Positions 18,861 to 28,122 are shown, counted from the first letter of the stretch. The stretch is DNA of 53,219 nucleotides from Micavibrio sp. UBA2705 (GCA_002354205.1 DELD01000027.1:462-53680), one strand, 5' to 3'. Numbers and translations are program-made. The notes: generated by a model not told the origin, from the sequence alone.

Positions 18861-19214
18861 TTACAGCAGCATAATGATCATCGCGCTGATAAAAGCCATA
18901 AAGTAAATACTAATGCTCGCCGCCATATATATCACACCCTTTGTATGCGGTGAATAGTGGGACAAAATCAAGTAAAGAATGATAAAAACCGAATAAACAA
19001 TCTGCGCGCGGTTAAAAATATCCGACTGTAGAATATTTAAATACCCCGTATCATACCCCGTATCACGGATGATTTCATCTTGCAGGCGCATGGTCAGCAT
19101 ACAAAAAACAACAAAAACAACCGCCTTAATACGCTGCCCTTTATGTACCGCCAGCGCTGCAATCGGAAGCCAGACAAGGTCTGCCCAGTCGTGAAATAAA
19201 GTCATAAAATCCAT
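18861..19214 (-). CDS. Small integral membrane protein, unknown function
   Basis: The family is not recognised. The 117-residue protein is mostly hydrophobic, with about four predicted membrane segments: LVWLPIAALAV, AVVFVVFCMLTM, IVYSVFIILYLIL and a last one ending at the C-terminus. A polar loop (LQDEIIRDTGYDTGY) lies between the second and third. It lies 30 bases upstream of rlmE and 48 bases downstream of the M23 gene on the same strand, so the three may be co-transcribed. No enzyme motif is visible. Confidence 0.7.
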   Translation of the reverse strand: MDFMTLFHDWADLVWLPIAALAVHKGQRIKAVVFVVFCMLTMRLQDEIIRDTGYDTGYLNILQSDIFNRAQIVYSVFIILYLILSHYSPHTKGVIYMAASISIYFMAFISAMIIMLL

Positions 19215-19262
19215 AGAGATACCTTATACGCCGTTTTGGCAGGCGTGCTTAACTGTTCGATG

Positions 19263-20285
19263 TTATTCTAATGTAATTGTCGCTCTATGGCGATAAGTTT
19301 GTGTGTTGCCATCATCCATCACGCGGGTTAACGCAATGCTGCCTGTATATATGCCCGCTGGCATACCTTGGGCAATTTTACGACCTGCCGCGTAATGCTG
19401 ACGAATTTTGTCTTTATCTTGCGATATTGTACGGCTTACGACTTCGCGCCCTTTATCATCATTAATCTTTATGACGATATAATCACCGTTGCGCACATCA
19501 AACATGGAGACCCAGAATATAAACGCTTTTGCGCCCAGCTTTGGCAATGTGCCTTTATTGCCCTGCGCGAGAAGGCCAAAATCTGGCATTGTGGTACTGA
19601 AGCCTGCATCATAGAAACTCGGACGTTCGTCACGCGCTGGTAGTGTCTCATCCCAGTGCTTTTTCACATCATAAAATTCATTGCTGCAATCAGCCTTAAT
19701 CACATCCTTGCCCATGAATGGGTCGATCAGCTCATGGTCTTTGTATACGCTCATATGCAAATGCGGATGTTCGGCAAGCCCTGAGATACCCACTTGCCCA
19801 ATTTTTTCACCGCGCGTAACGACCTGACCTTTTTTGACAATGATAGAATCTTTTTTCAAATGGCAATATTGGGTTTCGAAACCATTGCCGTGATCGATAA
19901 ATACACCATTGCCGCATTCAATGCCCGCTTCACGCACAGCGGCAAGCTCTTCTTTATTCTTAAAGTCATCATTCACCCCATCGCGCAGACGCAGCACCGT
20001 ACCATCAGCAGCCGCGAGCACATCAACGCCTTTTGCCATGGCGCGCGAATCGCGTATCGCAAAATCTGTACCCTTATGTTGATCATAGCTGCGTTTTCCA
20101 CAGGCATAATCTTCGACAACATCTTCGGCGCGATTGACATCGACATAGTATAATGTCCAGCAATCCTTATGTAATTCGCACTTTAAGGGGAAAGACATTT
20201 TGAACGGCGTATCCTGCGCCTGTGCGGGCGCGTGGTAAAGCGCTGAAAAGCCTATAATAATGGCGAAAAATAGTAATAATCTCAT
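19263..20285 (-). CDS. Exported M23 family metallopeptidase
   Basis: This is an M23 (LytM) domain protein, probably a periplasmic peptidoglycan endopeptidase or regulator. The ATG at 20285 gives 340 residues and a clean signal peptide (MRLLLFFAIIIGFSALYHAPAQA, cut after AQA), with GAGGAT upstream. The frame is open further but the extra residues are not signal-like. Zinc ligands look intact: H70 and D74 in HKGTDF, and H175 and H177 in HPHLHMSV. The C-terminal 120 residues form a beta-rich domain of unknown family. Four cysteines fall in the mature N-terminal half, allowing disulfides. Confidence 0.85.
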   Translation of the reverse strand: MRLLLFFAIIIGFSALYHAPAQAQDTPFKMSFPLKCELHKDCWTLYYVDVNRAEDVVEDYACGKRSYDQHKGTDFAIRDSRAMAKGVDVLAAADGTVLRLRDGVNDDFKNKEELAAVREAGIECGNGVFIDHGNGFETQYCHLKKDSIIVKKGQVVTRGEKIGQVGISGLAEHPHLHMSVYKDHELIDPFMGKDVIKADCSNEFYDVKKHWDETLPARDERPSFYDAGFSTTMPDFGLLAQGNKGTLPKLGAKAFIFWVSMFDVRNGDYIVIKINDDKGREVVSRTISQDKDKIRQHYAAGRKIAQGMPAGIYTGSIALTRVMDDGNTQTYRHRATITLE

Positions 20286-20526
20286 TTGCAAAAAATCCTC
20301 TATATTTAAAATAACATAGCGCCCGTGCATAAAACAGTGTTTATACGATTATTACAAAAAACGCGCTTACATTGAACTTATCAAAAACAGGTGTTAGAGC
20401 TTTATATCTTGATAATTTGCTAAGAAAGCACAAGGCAAATGAAATTTCTGCTGTCTTTTTCTATTTTGCTATGTTACCTAGAGCTAATAGTTCGCCACGC
20501 CATGATTTTCAGAAAGGAAATTTGCG

Positions 20527-21000
20527 ATGCAACTGAATAAAGACATCACGCTTGATTATGCTCTTTATGGATTAAAGTCGAATAATAAGCGAGAATGCAT
20601 GCGCGACATAGCGCGCTTTATTTGCAAACACAACACCACATTAAACGAGATTGATTTGTTTGATCAGCTGCTTGACCAAGAACGCCAAGCAACGTCAGGC
20701 ATTGGACGTGGCATTGCCATTCCCCATATCCGCGTTAATGATTTACAACGCCCTATCAATATTATTGCCCATTTAGAGCACGGCGCAGATTTCGACAGCG
20801 CAGATGGTGAGGATGTTAAAATCATTTGGGTGACATTATCACCGCGCAGTGACGGCACGCGCCATTTAATGCGCCTTGCCAAAATATCCCGCATGTTAAG
20901 CGACCCTGCATTATCAGATCATTTAACAAAAGCGCGCAGCCTTGATGAGCTACGCGCTATTTTATTAAATGTCGATGATGGTATGCGTAAAGCGGCATAG
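20527..21000 (+). CDS. ptsN: PTS IIA-like nitrogen regulatory protein PtsN
   Basis: PtsN (EIIA-Ntr) is a phosphocarrier regulator of the nitrogen PTS. It is phosphorylated by PtsO/NPr and controls potassium uptake, carbon-nitrogen balance and sensor kinases. The 157-residue protein is a PTS_EIIA type 2 domain with the phosphorylatable H67 in GIAIPHIRV. AAGGAAA lies upstream of the ATG. In most proteobacteria it follows rpoN and hpf, and in many alphaproteobacteria it is also linked to those genes; here it is alone. It has no sugar-permease partner in the window, so a regulatory role is most likely. Confidence 0.92.
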   Translation: MQLNKDITLDYALYGLKSNNKRECMRDIARFICKHNTTLNEIDLFDQLLDQERQATSGIGRGIAIPHIRVNDLQRPINIIAHLEHGADFDSADGEDVKIIWVTLSPRSDGTRHLMRLAKISRMLSDPALSDHLTKARSLDELRAILLNVDDGMRKAA

Positions 21001-21114
21001 CAGAAGCGCGCAGCCAAGCTGAAGGATGCGGTGAGATCAACACTCATCTTTACATTCCCAAGCAAACCATGCATATATACGCGCGAAAGATATAAAATAG
21101 AGCGCCAATAACAA

Positions 21115-21888
21115 ATGATCAAACGCTGGAAAATAACCATTGAATATGATGGTGCCGCTTTTTGTGGCTGGCAGGTGCAAGAGCTTGATAAGCCAAGCAT
21201 TCAAGGCCTGATTGAAGACGCGATTAAGGCGTTTTGTCAAAAAGATGTGCGTGTACATGTCGCGGGGCGGACGGATGCAGGCGTCCATGCCTTTGGGCAA
21301 ATTGCGCATTTCGACCTTGCCTTTGGCACGCGTGAATATAACGGCTTTGAACTGACTAAAGCGCTCAATGCGCATTTACGTGGCCATGCTATTTCAATTA
21401 TCCACGCCGAAGTTGTTGACGATGATTTTCATGCCCGTTTTGCTGCCAAGAATAAGCTTTATATATACCGCATTGTCGCGCGTAATGCGGCGCTTACGGT
21501 TGATGCGGGGCGCGCATGGCATGTGTTCCGCAAGCTTGACCCTGATGCGATGCAGGATGCCTGCGAAATATTAATGGGGCGGCATGACTTCACAACATTT
21601 CGCGCGCGCGACTGTCAGGCCAACTCGCCAATTCGCCAGATTGATAAATTGCATATTGAATGCAGTGATTATGATCGCTGCGGCGGATTGGACATACGCA
21701 TTAACGTCGAAGGCCCTGCTTTTTTAAGGCATATGATCCGCAACATTTCAGGCTCGCTTGCCTATGTTGGGCTTGGCAAATGGACGAAGCAAGATTTAAA
21801 AGATGCCTTAGAGGCCAAAACCCGCGCCCATGGCGGCCCAACCGCGCCGCCGCACGGGCTTTATTTGGCACGCGTTGATTATAAATAA
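21115..21888 (+). CDS. truA: tRNA pseudouridine(38-40) synthase TruA
   Basis: TruA isomerises uridines 38-40 in the anticodon arm of many tRNAs. The catalytic aspartate is D54 in the family motif GRTDAGVHAFGQ. Other conserved blocks are the N-terminal IEYDGAAFCGWQ and the C-terminal FLRHMIRNISGSL and GLYLARVDY. The length of 257 residues is typical. In many alphaproteobacteria it sits with def and fmt; here def is 1.8 kb downstream and fmt is about 17 kb away. Confidence 0.96.
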   Translation: MIKRWKITIEYDGAAFCGWQVQELDKPSIQGLIEDAIKAFCQKDVRVHVAGRTDAGVHAFGQIAHFDLAFGTREYNGFELTKALNAHLRGHAISIIHAEVVDDDFHARFAAKNKLYIYRIVARNAALTVDAGRAWHVFRKLDPDAMQDACEILMGRHDFTTFRARDCQANSPIRQIDKLHIECSDYDRCGGLDIRINVEGPAFLRHMIRNISGSLAYVGLGKWTKQDLKDALEAKTRAHGGPTAPPHGLYLARVDYK

Positions 21889-21947
21889 GTGGGCAAAGAT
21901 TCTTCCCGTCTGTTGTTTTAGGCGCATTTATGCTTATATGAATCATC

Positions 21948-23150
21948 ATGGAAAATTTAGTTTACAGCATTGCTGGTTTTGGTTTAGGTGCGCTTTGCAC
22001 TGCGGTTCCCCTTGTCTTGCGCGTTATGGCGCTAGAAAAGCGCAATGCGCAGCTTGAACAAGCGCCAGATGCGCTGCGCCAAAGTTTTGATTCTCTTGCC
22101 GGTGAAGCGCTCATGAAAAACAATGAGATGTTTTTACAGCTAGCGCGCGAAAATATCGAAAAAACCCAGAATTCACAGCATAGCGATTTTGAAAAGCGCC
22201 AAAAGGCGATTGCCGAAATGGTTGACCCGATCACCAAAACGCTTAAAGATATGGAGCAGCGCGTTGACCATTTAGGTAAGACTGGCAACACATTAGAAGG
22301 TCAGCTGAAAAGCTTCGCCATGGAACAGCAGCGCCTGCGCCAAGAAACAGGCAATTTGGTCAAAGTGCTTTCAAACACCAATGACCGCGGCAAATGGGGT
22401 GAACTGCAATTACAGCGTGCCTTTGAAGCCATAGGCCTGATTGAAGGCACGCATTTCCGCCAGCAAGTCCACGTACAGGATGAAAATAACCGCGCCCTTA
22501 AGCCTGACTTTGTTGTCCATATGCCCGGCGGCGTTGATATTGTGATTGATGTTAAAACGCCGATTGAACCTTACTGGAAAGCCGTAGAAGAAGATTTAAC
22601 CGCCGCTGAGCAGCAAAGCGCTTTTAAAGACTTCTCGGTTAAATTACGTGAGCACCTTAAAACTGTATCGTCGAAGGATTACTGGAAACAGTTTGATAGC
22701 CCTGAATTTGTCGTGATGTTCTTACCCACAGAAAGCCTGTTTTCAATGGCGATTGCCAGCGACAAAAATCTGATTGAAGATGCAGCAAAAAATAATGTTA
22801 TTCTTGCCTCCCCCACCACAATGATGGGCTTATTGCGCGTTGTTATGTATGGCTGGCAGCAGCAAGTCATTGCCGAAGAAGCCAAAACCATTGCCGCGCT
22901 CGGTACTGATTTATATAAACGCCTAAGCACGTTTACAGGCCATATGGAGAAATTGCGCAAGGGGTTAAATTCTGCGCTTGATGGTTACAATAAGGCCGTT
23001 GGCTCTCTGCAATCATCTGTCCTGCCTGGGGCGCGCAAATTTAATGATTTGAAAATTGGTACTGGCGGGCATGACATTGTCACCCCCACACAGATTGACG
23101 CATCACCGCGTATATTAGACCATAACAGCGAGGACGCCGCGCAGGGCTGA
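21948..23150 (+). CDS. rmuC: DNA recombination protein RmuC
   Basis: RmuC family proteins limit inversions at short inverted repeats. They have an N-terminal membrane anchor (YSIAGFGLGALCTAVPLVLRV), a long coiled coil (about residues 25-150), and a PD-(D/E)XK-like nuclease core. The core begins with GKWGELQLQRAFE and contains IVIDVKTPIEPY near residue 200, where the aspartate and lysine fit the nuclease motif. The length of 400 residues is normal. It lies on the same strand as truA and def; rmuC-def linkage is common in alphaproteobacteria. Confidence 0.93.
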   Translation: MENLVYSIAGFGLGALCTAVPLVLRVMALEKRNAQLEQAPDALRQSFDSLAGEALMKNNEMFLQLARENIEKTQNSQHSDFEKRQKAIAEMVDPITKTLKDMEQRVDHLGKTGNTLEGQLKSFAMEQQRLRQETGNLVKVLSNTNDRGKWGELQLQRAFEAIGLIEGTHFRQQVHVQDENNRALKPDFVVHMPGGVDIVIDVKTPIEPYWKAVEEDLTAAEQQSAFKDFSVKLREHLKTVSSKDYWKQFDSPEFVVMFLPTESLFSMAIASDKNLIEDAAKNNVILASPTTMMGLLRVVMYGWQQQVIAEEAKTIAALGTDLYKRLSTFTGHMEKLRKGLNSALDGYNKAVGSLQSSVLPGARKFNDLKIGTGGHDIVTPTQIDASPRILDHNSEDAAQG

Positions 23151-23154
23151 TAAT

Positions 23155-23457
23155 TTACAGCTGATAAGCTTTATTCAAATGCTTAACCATGGCCTGTTTG
23201 ACTTGCGGATCAATTTCAGGATATGGCGTTTCTTTGGTCGTTAGCGGGCAATGAAATTGTACTTTCTTTGCCGTAAAATCATTAAACATGTCATTTAGGC
23301 TACGCGCATTTAATACGCCAAACTCTTTCGCAGCATCCGCCGCATCAATGCGTTTATCAAGTACAGCTTTATCAAATAAAGCGATTAAATCTTCGCAGGA
23401 TATATCATTGCCTTGGTTTTGTAGTGCCTCAACTAATTGCTGTGTATCTTTGCTCAT
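23155..23457 (-). CDS. Hypothetical protein, 100 residues
   Basis: I do not recognise this small soluble protein. The ATG at 23457 is chosen because GAAGG lies about nine bases upstream; in-frame TTG and ATG codons at 23466 and 23463 are closer to that site. The sequence is helical, with two cysteines, and has no signal or membrane segment. The stop lies four bases from the convergent rmuC stop. It interrupts the rmuC-def linkage on the opposite strand. Confidence 0.65.
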   Translation of the reverse strand: MSKDTQQLVEALQNQGNDISCEDLIALFDKAVLDKRIDAADAAKEFGVLNARSLNDMFNDFTAKKVQFHCPLTTKETPYPEIDPQVKQAMVKHLNKAYQL

Positions 23458-23663
23458 TATCATCAACCTTCTATAATTTTTACCTGCGTAGAGACATCTC
23501 TACAGCGGAGGAAAATACCTGTAATATCATTATTTATTATCACATAACATACGCCCGCTTTAGCAATATGTCAAATTAACTCTGGAAAAGAGGTTTACAG
23601 CGCCCTAGTTATTATTTTATAAACTTATTAAATTCGCTGCCAAAAACAGATAGATTGAAGATT

Positions 23664-24203
23664 ATGAATGATGTATATGAAGTTGTAAAAGTCCCCGCCC
23701 CCGTATTAAAACAGCAGGCCGATATTATCGGCACAGTTGACGGCGCAATAGAAAAACAGCTGAGCAAAATGTTAGAAACCATGTATGCAAGCAAAGGTGT
23801 TGGCCTTGCCGCAAATCAGGTTGGCATATTAAACCGCGCCTTGGTGATGGATGTCACGCAGCAAGGCGAAGAACGCGGACAAGCGATTTATATGATCAAC
23901 CCCGAAATTATCTGGGAATCTGAAGAACGCAGTACTTATCAAGAAGGCTGCCTGTCGATACCGCAGCAATATGCCGATATTGAACGCCCTGCATCTGTGC
24001 GCGTCAAATATTTGGATGAGAAAGGCGCGGCGCATGAACTGCTAACCAATGCCGAAGAAAATTTACTGCTTAATCACTGCGTACAGCATGAAATCGACCA
24101 TTTAAATGGGCGCTTATTTATTGATTATTTATCGTCTATTCGCCGCAATATGATGGTGAAAAAAGTACAAAAGCTTGTCAAACAAGATCAGCATGTTCTT
24201 TAA
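23664..24203 (+). CDS. def: Peptide deformylase
   Basis: Def removes the formyl group from the N-terminal methionine of new proteins. All three metal-site motifs are present: GVGLAANQVG, EGCLSIP (cysteine ligand) and QHEIDHLNG (two histidine ligands and the catalytic glutamate). The ATG at 23664 gives 179 residues, normal for type 1B deformylases. An in-frame TTG at 23655 is a less likely start. The ribosome binding site is weak (TTGAAG). Its functional partner fmt is about 15 kb away on the other strand. Confidence 0.95.
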   Translation: MNDVYEVVKVPAPVLKQQADIIGTVDGAIEKQLSKMLETMYASKGVGLAANQVGILNRALVMDVTQQGEERGQAIYMINPEIIWESEERSTYQEGCLSIPQQYADIERPASVRVKYLDEKGAAHELLTNAEENLLLNHCVQHEIDHLNGRLFIDYLSSIRRNMMVKKVQKLVKQDQHVL

Positions 24204-24205
24204 TA

Positions 24206-24829
24206 TTACAGCGTATTCATCAGCCCATGAATACCATCAGCAATAAACTGCACAGATAAAGCGGCGAGTAAAACACCGACTATACGTGCAGTGATAGAGC
24301 TGCCAGTATGCCCCATAAAACTGACAATTTTCACCGACATCAGCATCGTTACTAAAGAGATAAGCTGCACAGTTAGTACCGCAAGCGCAACGATTGTTAC
24401 GCCGCTAAGACTCGCGGCTTCTGATGCGTGCAGCACAACCGCAGTCATACAGCCCGGCCCTGCCAGTAGTGGTATTGCCACCGGATAGACAGCCAAAGAT
24501 TGCAGGCCTTGCGGTGAAGATGTCATGCCTTCCGCAAAATGGTCTGCGCCTTTTGCGCCCATAATCATTTGAAATGCCGTAACAAATAAAAGCGTCCCGC
24601 CCGCGACGCGGAAAGCATGCAGCGAAATGCCCATATGATGGAGCAAGGCCTCACCAATAAAGGCAAAGACCATTAATATAGCAATCGCAATCACCACGCC
24701 TTTGAACGCGATTTTACGTGCATCTTGTTTAGAAATATCTTTGGTAATAGCGGCAAAAACGCTTGCCGATCCTAAAGGGTCAACAATCACGAATAAAGAA
24801 ATAAATGTCGCGATAAACAGGTCAATCAC
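24206..24829 (-). CDS. MarC family integral membrane protein
   Basis: This is a MarC/UPF0056 family protein of 207 residues with six predicted membrane helices. Family hallmarks are the N-terminal FVIVDPLGSASVF and the repeated half beginning near YPVAIPLLAGPG. The transported substrate of the family is unknown, and its old link to multiple antibiotic resistance was not upheld. It ends two bases from the convergent def stop and lies downstream of the small membrane gene and infC on the same strand. Confidence 0.9.
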   Translation of the reverse strand: MIDLFIATFISLFVIVDPLGSASVFAAITKDISKQDARKIAFKGVVIAIAILMVFAFIGEALLHHMGISLHAFRVAGGTLLFVTAFQMIMGAKGADHFAEGMTSSPQGLQSLAVYPVAIPLLAGPGCMTAVVLHASEAASLSGVTIVALAVLTVQLISLVTMLMSVKIVSFMGHTGSSITARIVGVLLAALSVQFIADGIHGLMNTL

Positions 24830-24851
24830 AGCGAAGCCTTTTTAAGAATAA

Positions 24852-25040
24852 TTATGATTTGCTTTGAAAGACTTTGGCGATCACAAAATCACTCACACCG
24901 GCGAAAGATAGTGCATAGCCAATGATTTTTACTTCTTCTGGGTTCATATCAGCGATATCAGCAATAGTTTGCGGTGAAAATACCGCGAACATGCCAACAC
25001 AGATGAACACAATCCCCGCCATAAATAACATACGTGCCAA
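24852..25040 (-). CDS. Small membrane protein with uncertain start
   Basis: This unrecognised small membrane protein is at least 62 residues, with two hydrophobic helices (MLFMAGIVFICVGMFAVF and IIGYALSFAGVSDFVIAKV). The TTG at 25040 is the only conventional start codon. The frame stays open upstream to 25136 and encodes a charged, coding-like stretch (PTVEDKHARRDQFRLL) overlapping the infC 3' end. A rarer start such as CTG at 25124 is therefore possible, giving about 90 residues. No ribosome binding site is clear for either. It lies between infC and marC, all on one strand. Confidence 0.55.
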   Translation of the reverse strand: MARMLFMAGIVFICVGMFAVFSPQTIADIADMNPEEVKIIGYALSFAGVSDFVIAKVFQSKS

Positions 25041-25113
25041 TAATCTAAATTGGTCACGGCGCGCATGTTTATCTTCTACGGTTGGTGCGTCTTGATCCGT
25101 AGGATGTTGATGA

Positions 25114-25653
25114 TCAAACTTCAGAGCTAAGTACCATTATCATTTGACGACCTTCAATACGCGGGCCCATATCTGCTTTACCGAGTCCTTCAACGTCAGC
25201 TAAAAGGCGCTGCATGACTTTCATACCAAGATCTTGGTGCGCCATTTCACGGCCACGGAAACGCATAGAAACCTTAACCTTGTTACCCGCTTTTAAGAAA
25301 CGCTGCGCATTACGCAGCTTGACTTGATAGTCATGCTCTTCGGTTGTTGGGCGGATTTTAACTTCTTTAAGGTCGATTGTTTTTTGCTTTTTACGCGCTT
25401 CATTCGCCTTTTTTTGCTGTTCGTATTTATACTTGCTGTAATCAAGTATTTTACAAACAGGCGGATCAGCGTTCGGAGACACCTCTACCAGATCCAAGCC
25501 CGCTTCTTCTGCTTTCTTTAATGCGTCAGCGGTTTTAATAACCCCCTGCATTTCCCCTTCGTCATCAATTAAACGTACTTCTGGGACGCGAATAGCTTCG
25601 TTAATACGTGGTCCGTCATCAACTGGGCGTTGCGGTTTTACTGGTCCTCTAAT
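25114..25653 (-). CDS. infC: Translation initiation factor IF-3 with ATT start codon
   Basis: IF-3 keeps 30S subunits free and proofreads start-codon selection. The first ATG in frame (25551) would cut off the conserved N-terminal region. Upstream, AGGAG (25660-25664) precedes an in-frame ATT at 25651-25653, and the sequence from there (RINEAIRVPEVRLIDDEGEM) is the family N-terminus. The product is 179 residues, normal length. An AUU start is the known basis of IF-3 autoregulation in E. coli. Both domains are present, including DYSKYKYEQQKK at the linker and MRFRGREMAH in the C-terminal domain. It follows thrS by 108 bases. Confidence 0.95.
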   Translation of the reverse strand: MRGPVKPQRPVDDGPRINEAIRVPEVRLIDDEGEMQGVIKTADALKKAEEAGLDLVEVSPNADPPVCKILDYSKYKYEQQKKANEARKKQKTIDLKEVKIRPTTEEHDYQVKLRNAQRFLKAGNKVKVSMRFRGREMAHQDLGMKVMQRLLADVEGLGKADMGPRIEGRQMIMVLSSEV

Positions 25654-25761
25654 GGTGATCTCCTATATCTTATTTAACAATCAGTTTCATAATTTACGCG
25701 AAAACACACAAAAATCAATGAAATTCATACATGATTTTGGCGCAATTCGGTAAAATAATTC

Positions 25762-27744
25762 TTAATATGGCGCTTTACAGGCCTCAACAATCATTTTCAC
25801 CGCTTCTTCACGGCTCATAATGTCTTGCGCTTTACTGCCAAGACGGCGCAGCGCAACCGTGTCTTCTTCGGCTTCACGTGCGCCAACAACAAATAAATGC
25901 GATGTTTTCTTGGTCATATGGTCGCGCACTTTGTAGTTGATTTTCTCATTACGAATATCAAGTTCGACGCGTAGACCTGCGGCTTTTAATTCATCATAAA
26001 TTTTTGTTGCATATGCATCGGCGCTGCCCGTAATGGTCGCAACCGCGCATTGTGTCGGCGCCATCCATAATGGCATTTTACCCGCGTAGCTTTCGAGCAT
26101 GATGCCGATAAAGCGTTCAAACGTACCAAGGACAGCGCGGTGGAGCATAACAGGGCGGTGCTTGCTACCATCTTCGCCAATATACGTCGCATCAAAGCGC
26201 TCAGGCAGGTTAAAGTCGAGCTGCAATGTGCCGCAGCCCCATTCACGGCCAATTGCATCGGTCAGGATATAACCCAGTTTTGGGCCATAAAATGCCCCAT
26301 CACCTTCGCACAGCTCATATTCCATGCCAATGTGATCCATCGCATCCATCAAGCTTTTCTCAGCCTTGTCCCACAGCTCATCAGAGCCGACGCGCATTTC
26401 TGGGCGCGTTTCTAAAGTCAGGCGATAATCCGTAAAGCCTAAATCTTGATAGACTTTTTCTGTCAGCTGACAGAATTTTACCGCCTCGTCCAAAATTTGT
26501 TCTTCGCTACAGAAAATATGGCCATCATCTTGCGTGAATTGACGCACGCGCAGTAAACCATGCAAAGCGCCATGCGCTTCGTTACGGTGGCAGCAGCCCA
26601 TTTCCGCATAACGTATAGGCAAATCTTTGTATGATTTAATGCCCTGCTTGAAGACCTGCACATGGGCAGGGCAGTTCATCGGCTTTAACGCCAAAAAATC
26701 TTTTGGCTCTTCTTTGAAAACTGGGCCGTCTTCTTCGGTGTTTGGCACAACGTCAGGGACAACGAACATGTCTTCACGGTATTTCTGCCAGTGGCCTGAT
26801 ATTTCCCAGAACTTAGAATGCATAAGCTGCGGCGTTTTGACCTCAACATAGCCGTCATCTTCAACGCGGCGGCGCATATATTGTTCAAGCTGGTTATAAA
26901 TCGTAAAGCCGCGTGGATGCCAGAAAACTGAACCTTGCGCTTCGTTTTGGAAATGGAATAAATCCATTTCATTGCCGATGCGGCGGTGGTCGCGCTTTTC
27001 CGCCTCTTCAAGCATTGTCAAATAGGCTTTAAGCTCTTTATCATTGCGCCATGCTGTGCCGTAAATACGTGTGAGCATTGCGTTATTGCTATCGCCGCGC
27101 CAATATGCACCCGCAACTTTCATCAATTTGAACGCTGTACCGACATGTTTAGTCGTCGGCATGTGCGGCCCGCGGCATAAATCTTTCCACTCGCCTTGTT
27201 TATAGACGCTTATGGTTTCGCTTTCAGGTAAGTCTTCGATAAGCTCCGCTTTATAATCTTCGCCAATGCCGCGGAAATGTTTTATCGCTTCGCTGCGCTC
27301 CCACTCTTCGCGGATGAACGCTTCGCCTTTTTCGATGATTTGGCGCATACGTTTTTCAATCGCTTCTAAATCATCAGATGAAAACGGCTCATCGCGGGCA
27401 AAATCATAATAAAAGCCATTATCAATGGCAGGGCCAATTGTGACCTGCGTGCCGGGGAATAACTCTTGCACCGCCTGCGCCATAACATGCGCCGCGTCAT
27501 GGCGGATAAGTTCTAGCCCCTCATCATCATCACGTTTGACAATGGCAATGCTATCACCATCATGCAGAACGGTTGATAAATCACAGACTTCACCATCGCG
27601 CTTAATTGCAACCGATGCTTTCGCCAAAGATTTTGAAATATTTAACGCCAAATCCATCCCCGTGCTACCCACAGCTAATTCACGCTGCGACCCATCGGGA
27701 AGGATGACTGAAATATTGTCTTGTAACTCTGCTTGCGAAGTCAT
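25762..27744 (-). CDS. thrS: Threonyl-tRNA synthetase
   Basis: ThrS charges tRNA-Thr. The 660-residue protein contains an N-terminal TGS domain, the editing (SAD) domain with HDAAH and the GPAIDNGFYYDF region, the class II catalytic core with PMNCPAHV and the RNEAHGALHGLLR motif 2 loop, and a C-terminal anticodon-binding domain. All hallmarks are intact. The thrS-infC order is conserved in many bacteria. The leader before thrS has no obvious ribosome binding site, only an A-rich stretch. Confidence 0.97.
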   Translation of the reverse strand: MTSQAELQDNISVILPDGSQRELAVGSTGMDLALNISKSLAKASVAIKRDGEVCDLSTVLHDGDSIAIVKRDDDEGLELIRHDAAHVMAQAVQELFPGTQVTIGPAIDNGFYYDFARDEPFSSDDLEAIEKRMRQIIEKGEAFIREEWERSEAIKHFRGIGEDYKAELIEDLPESETISVYKQGEWKDLCRGPHMPTTKHVGTAFKLMKVAGAYWRGDSNNAMLTRIYGTAWRNDKELKAYLTMLEEAEKRDHRRIGNEMDLFHFQNEAQGSVFWHPRGFTIYNQLEQYMRRRVEDDGYVEVKTPQLMHSKFWEISGHWQKYREDMFVVPDVVPNTEEDGPVFKEEPKDFLALKPMNCPAHVQVFKQGIKSYKDLPIRYAEMGCCHRNEAHGALHGLLRVRQFTQDDGHIFCSEEQILDEAVKFCQLTEKVYQDLGFTDYRLTLETRPEMRVGSDELWDKAEKSLMDAMDHIGMEYELCEGDGAFYGPKLGYILTDAIGREWGCGTLQLDFNLPERFDATYIGEDGSKHRPVMLHRAVLGTFERFIGIMLESYAGKMPLWMAPTQCAVATITGSADAYATKIYDELKAAGLRVELDIRNEKINYKVRDHMTKKTSHLFVVGAREAEEDTVALRRLGSKAQDIMSREEAVKMIVEACKAPY

Positions 27745-28122
27745 TTATCTATACTTTTCTTATGCGGTTGTAATTTTAAAGTTTCTCAATAGTTATAAAA
27801 GCCGCATCAGCCCCTAAAAATCAACCATTTTGTCACAAAATAACGCGTTTTATAAACGTGATCTTACGCTAGGCATACAAAGAAGGCCGTGCAGCTTTTC
27901 GCGTTCTTTTTTCGCGCGTAGATAAGCGCCAGAAGAAAAACCATACATAGAGGCACTATTTTTACTGTTTTTTAAGCGAATTTTAACGCCTGCATTATAA
28001 ACTTATGATTATAACAAATTTACGCCACTGCAGATAAAACGCGCCCGTATAAGAGGCGCGGCACAGCGTAACGTGAGGTTTGTTATATATGAGGTAACCT
28101 GAACACATATTTGGAGAGCAGC
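27745..28122. other. Divergent intergenic region between thrS and the SpoIIAA-like gene
   Basis: This 378-base AT-rich gap holds no gene that I can support. Several TATAAA/TATAAC hexamers occur (for example 28010-28015), but none has a well-spaced -35 match. A hairpin, CGCGCC (28040-28045) pairing with GGCGCG (28055-28060) across nine bases, lies in the probable leader of the rightward gene and lacks a T-run. The thrS leader shows no threonine-codon attenuator or T-box that I could recognise. Confidence 0.5.

Noticed and set aside
27745..28122. A T-box or attenuator before thrS
   Set aside because: I found no T-box sequence, specifier stem or threonine-codon leader peptide with a terminator in this gap.
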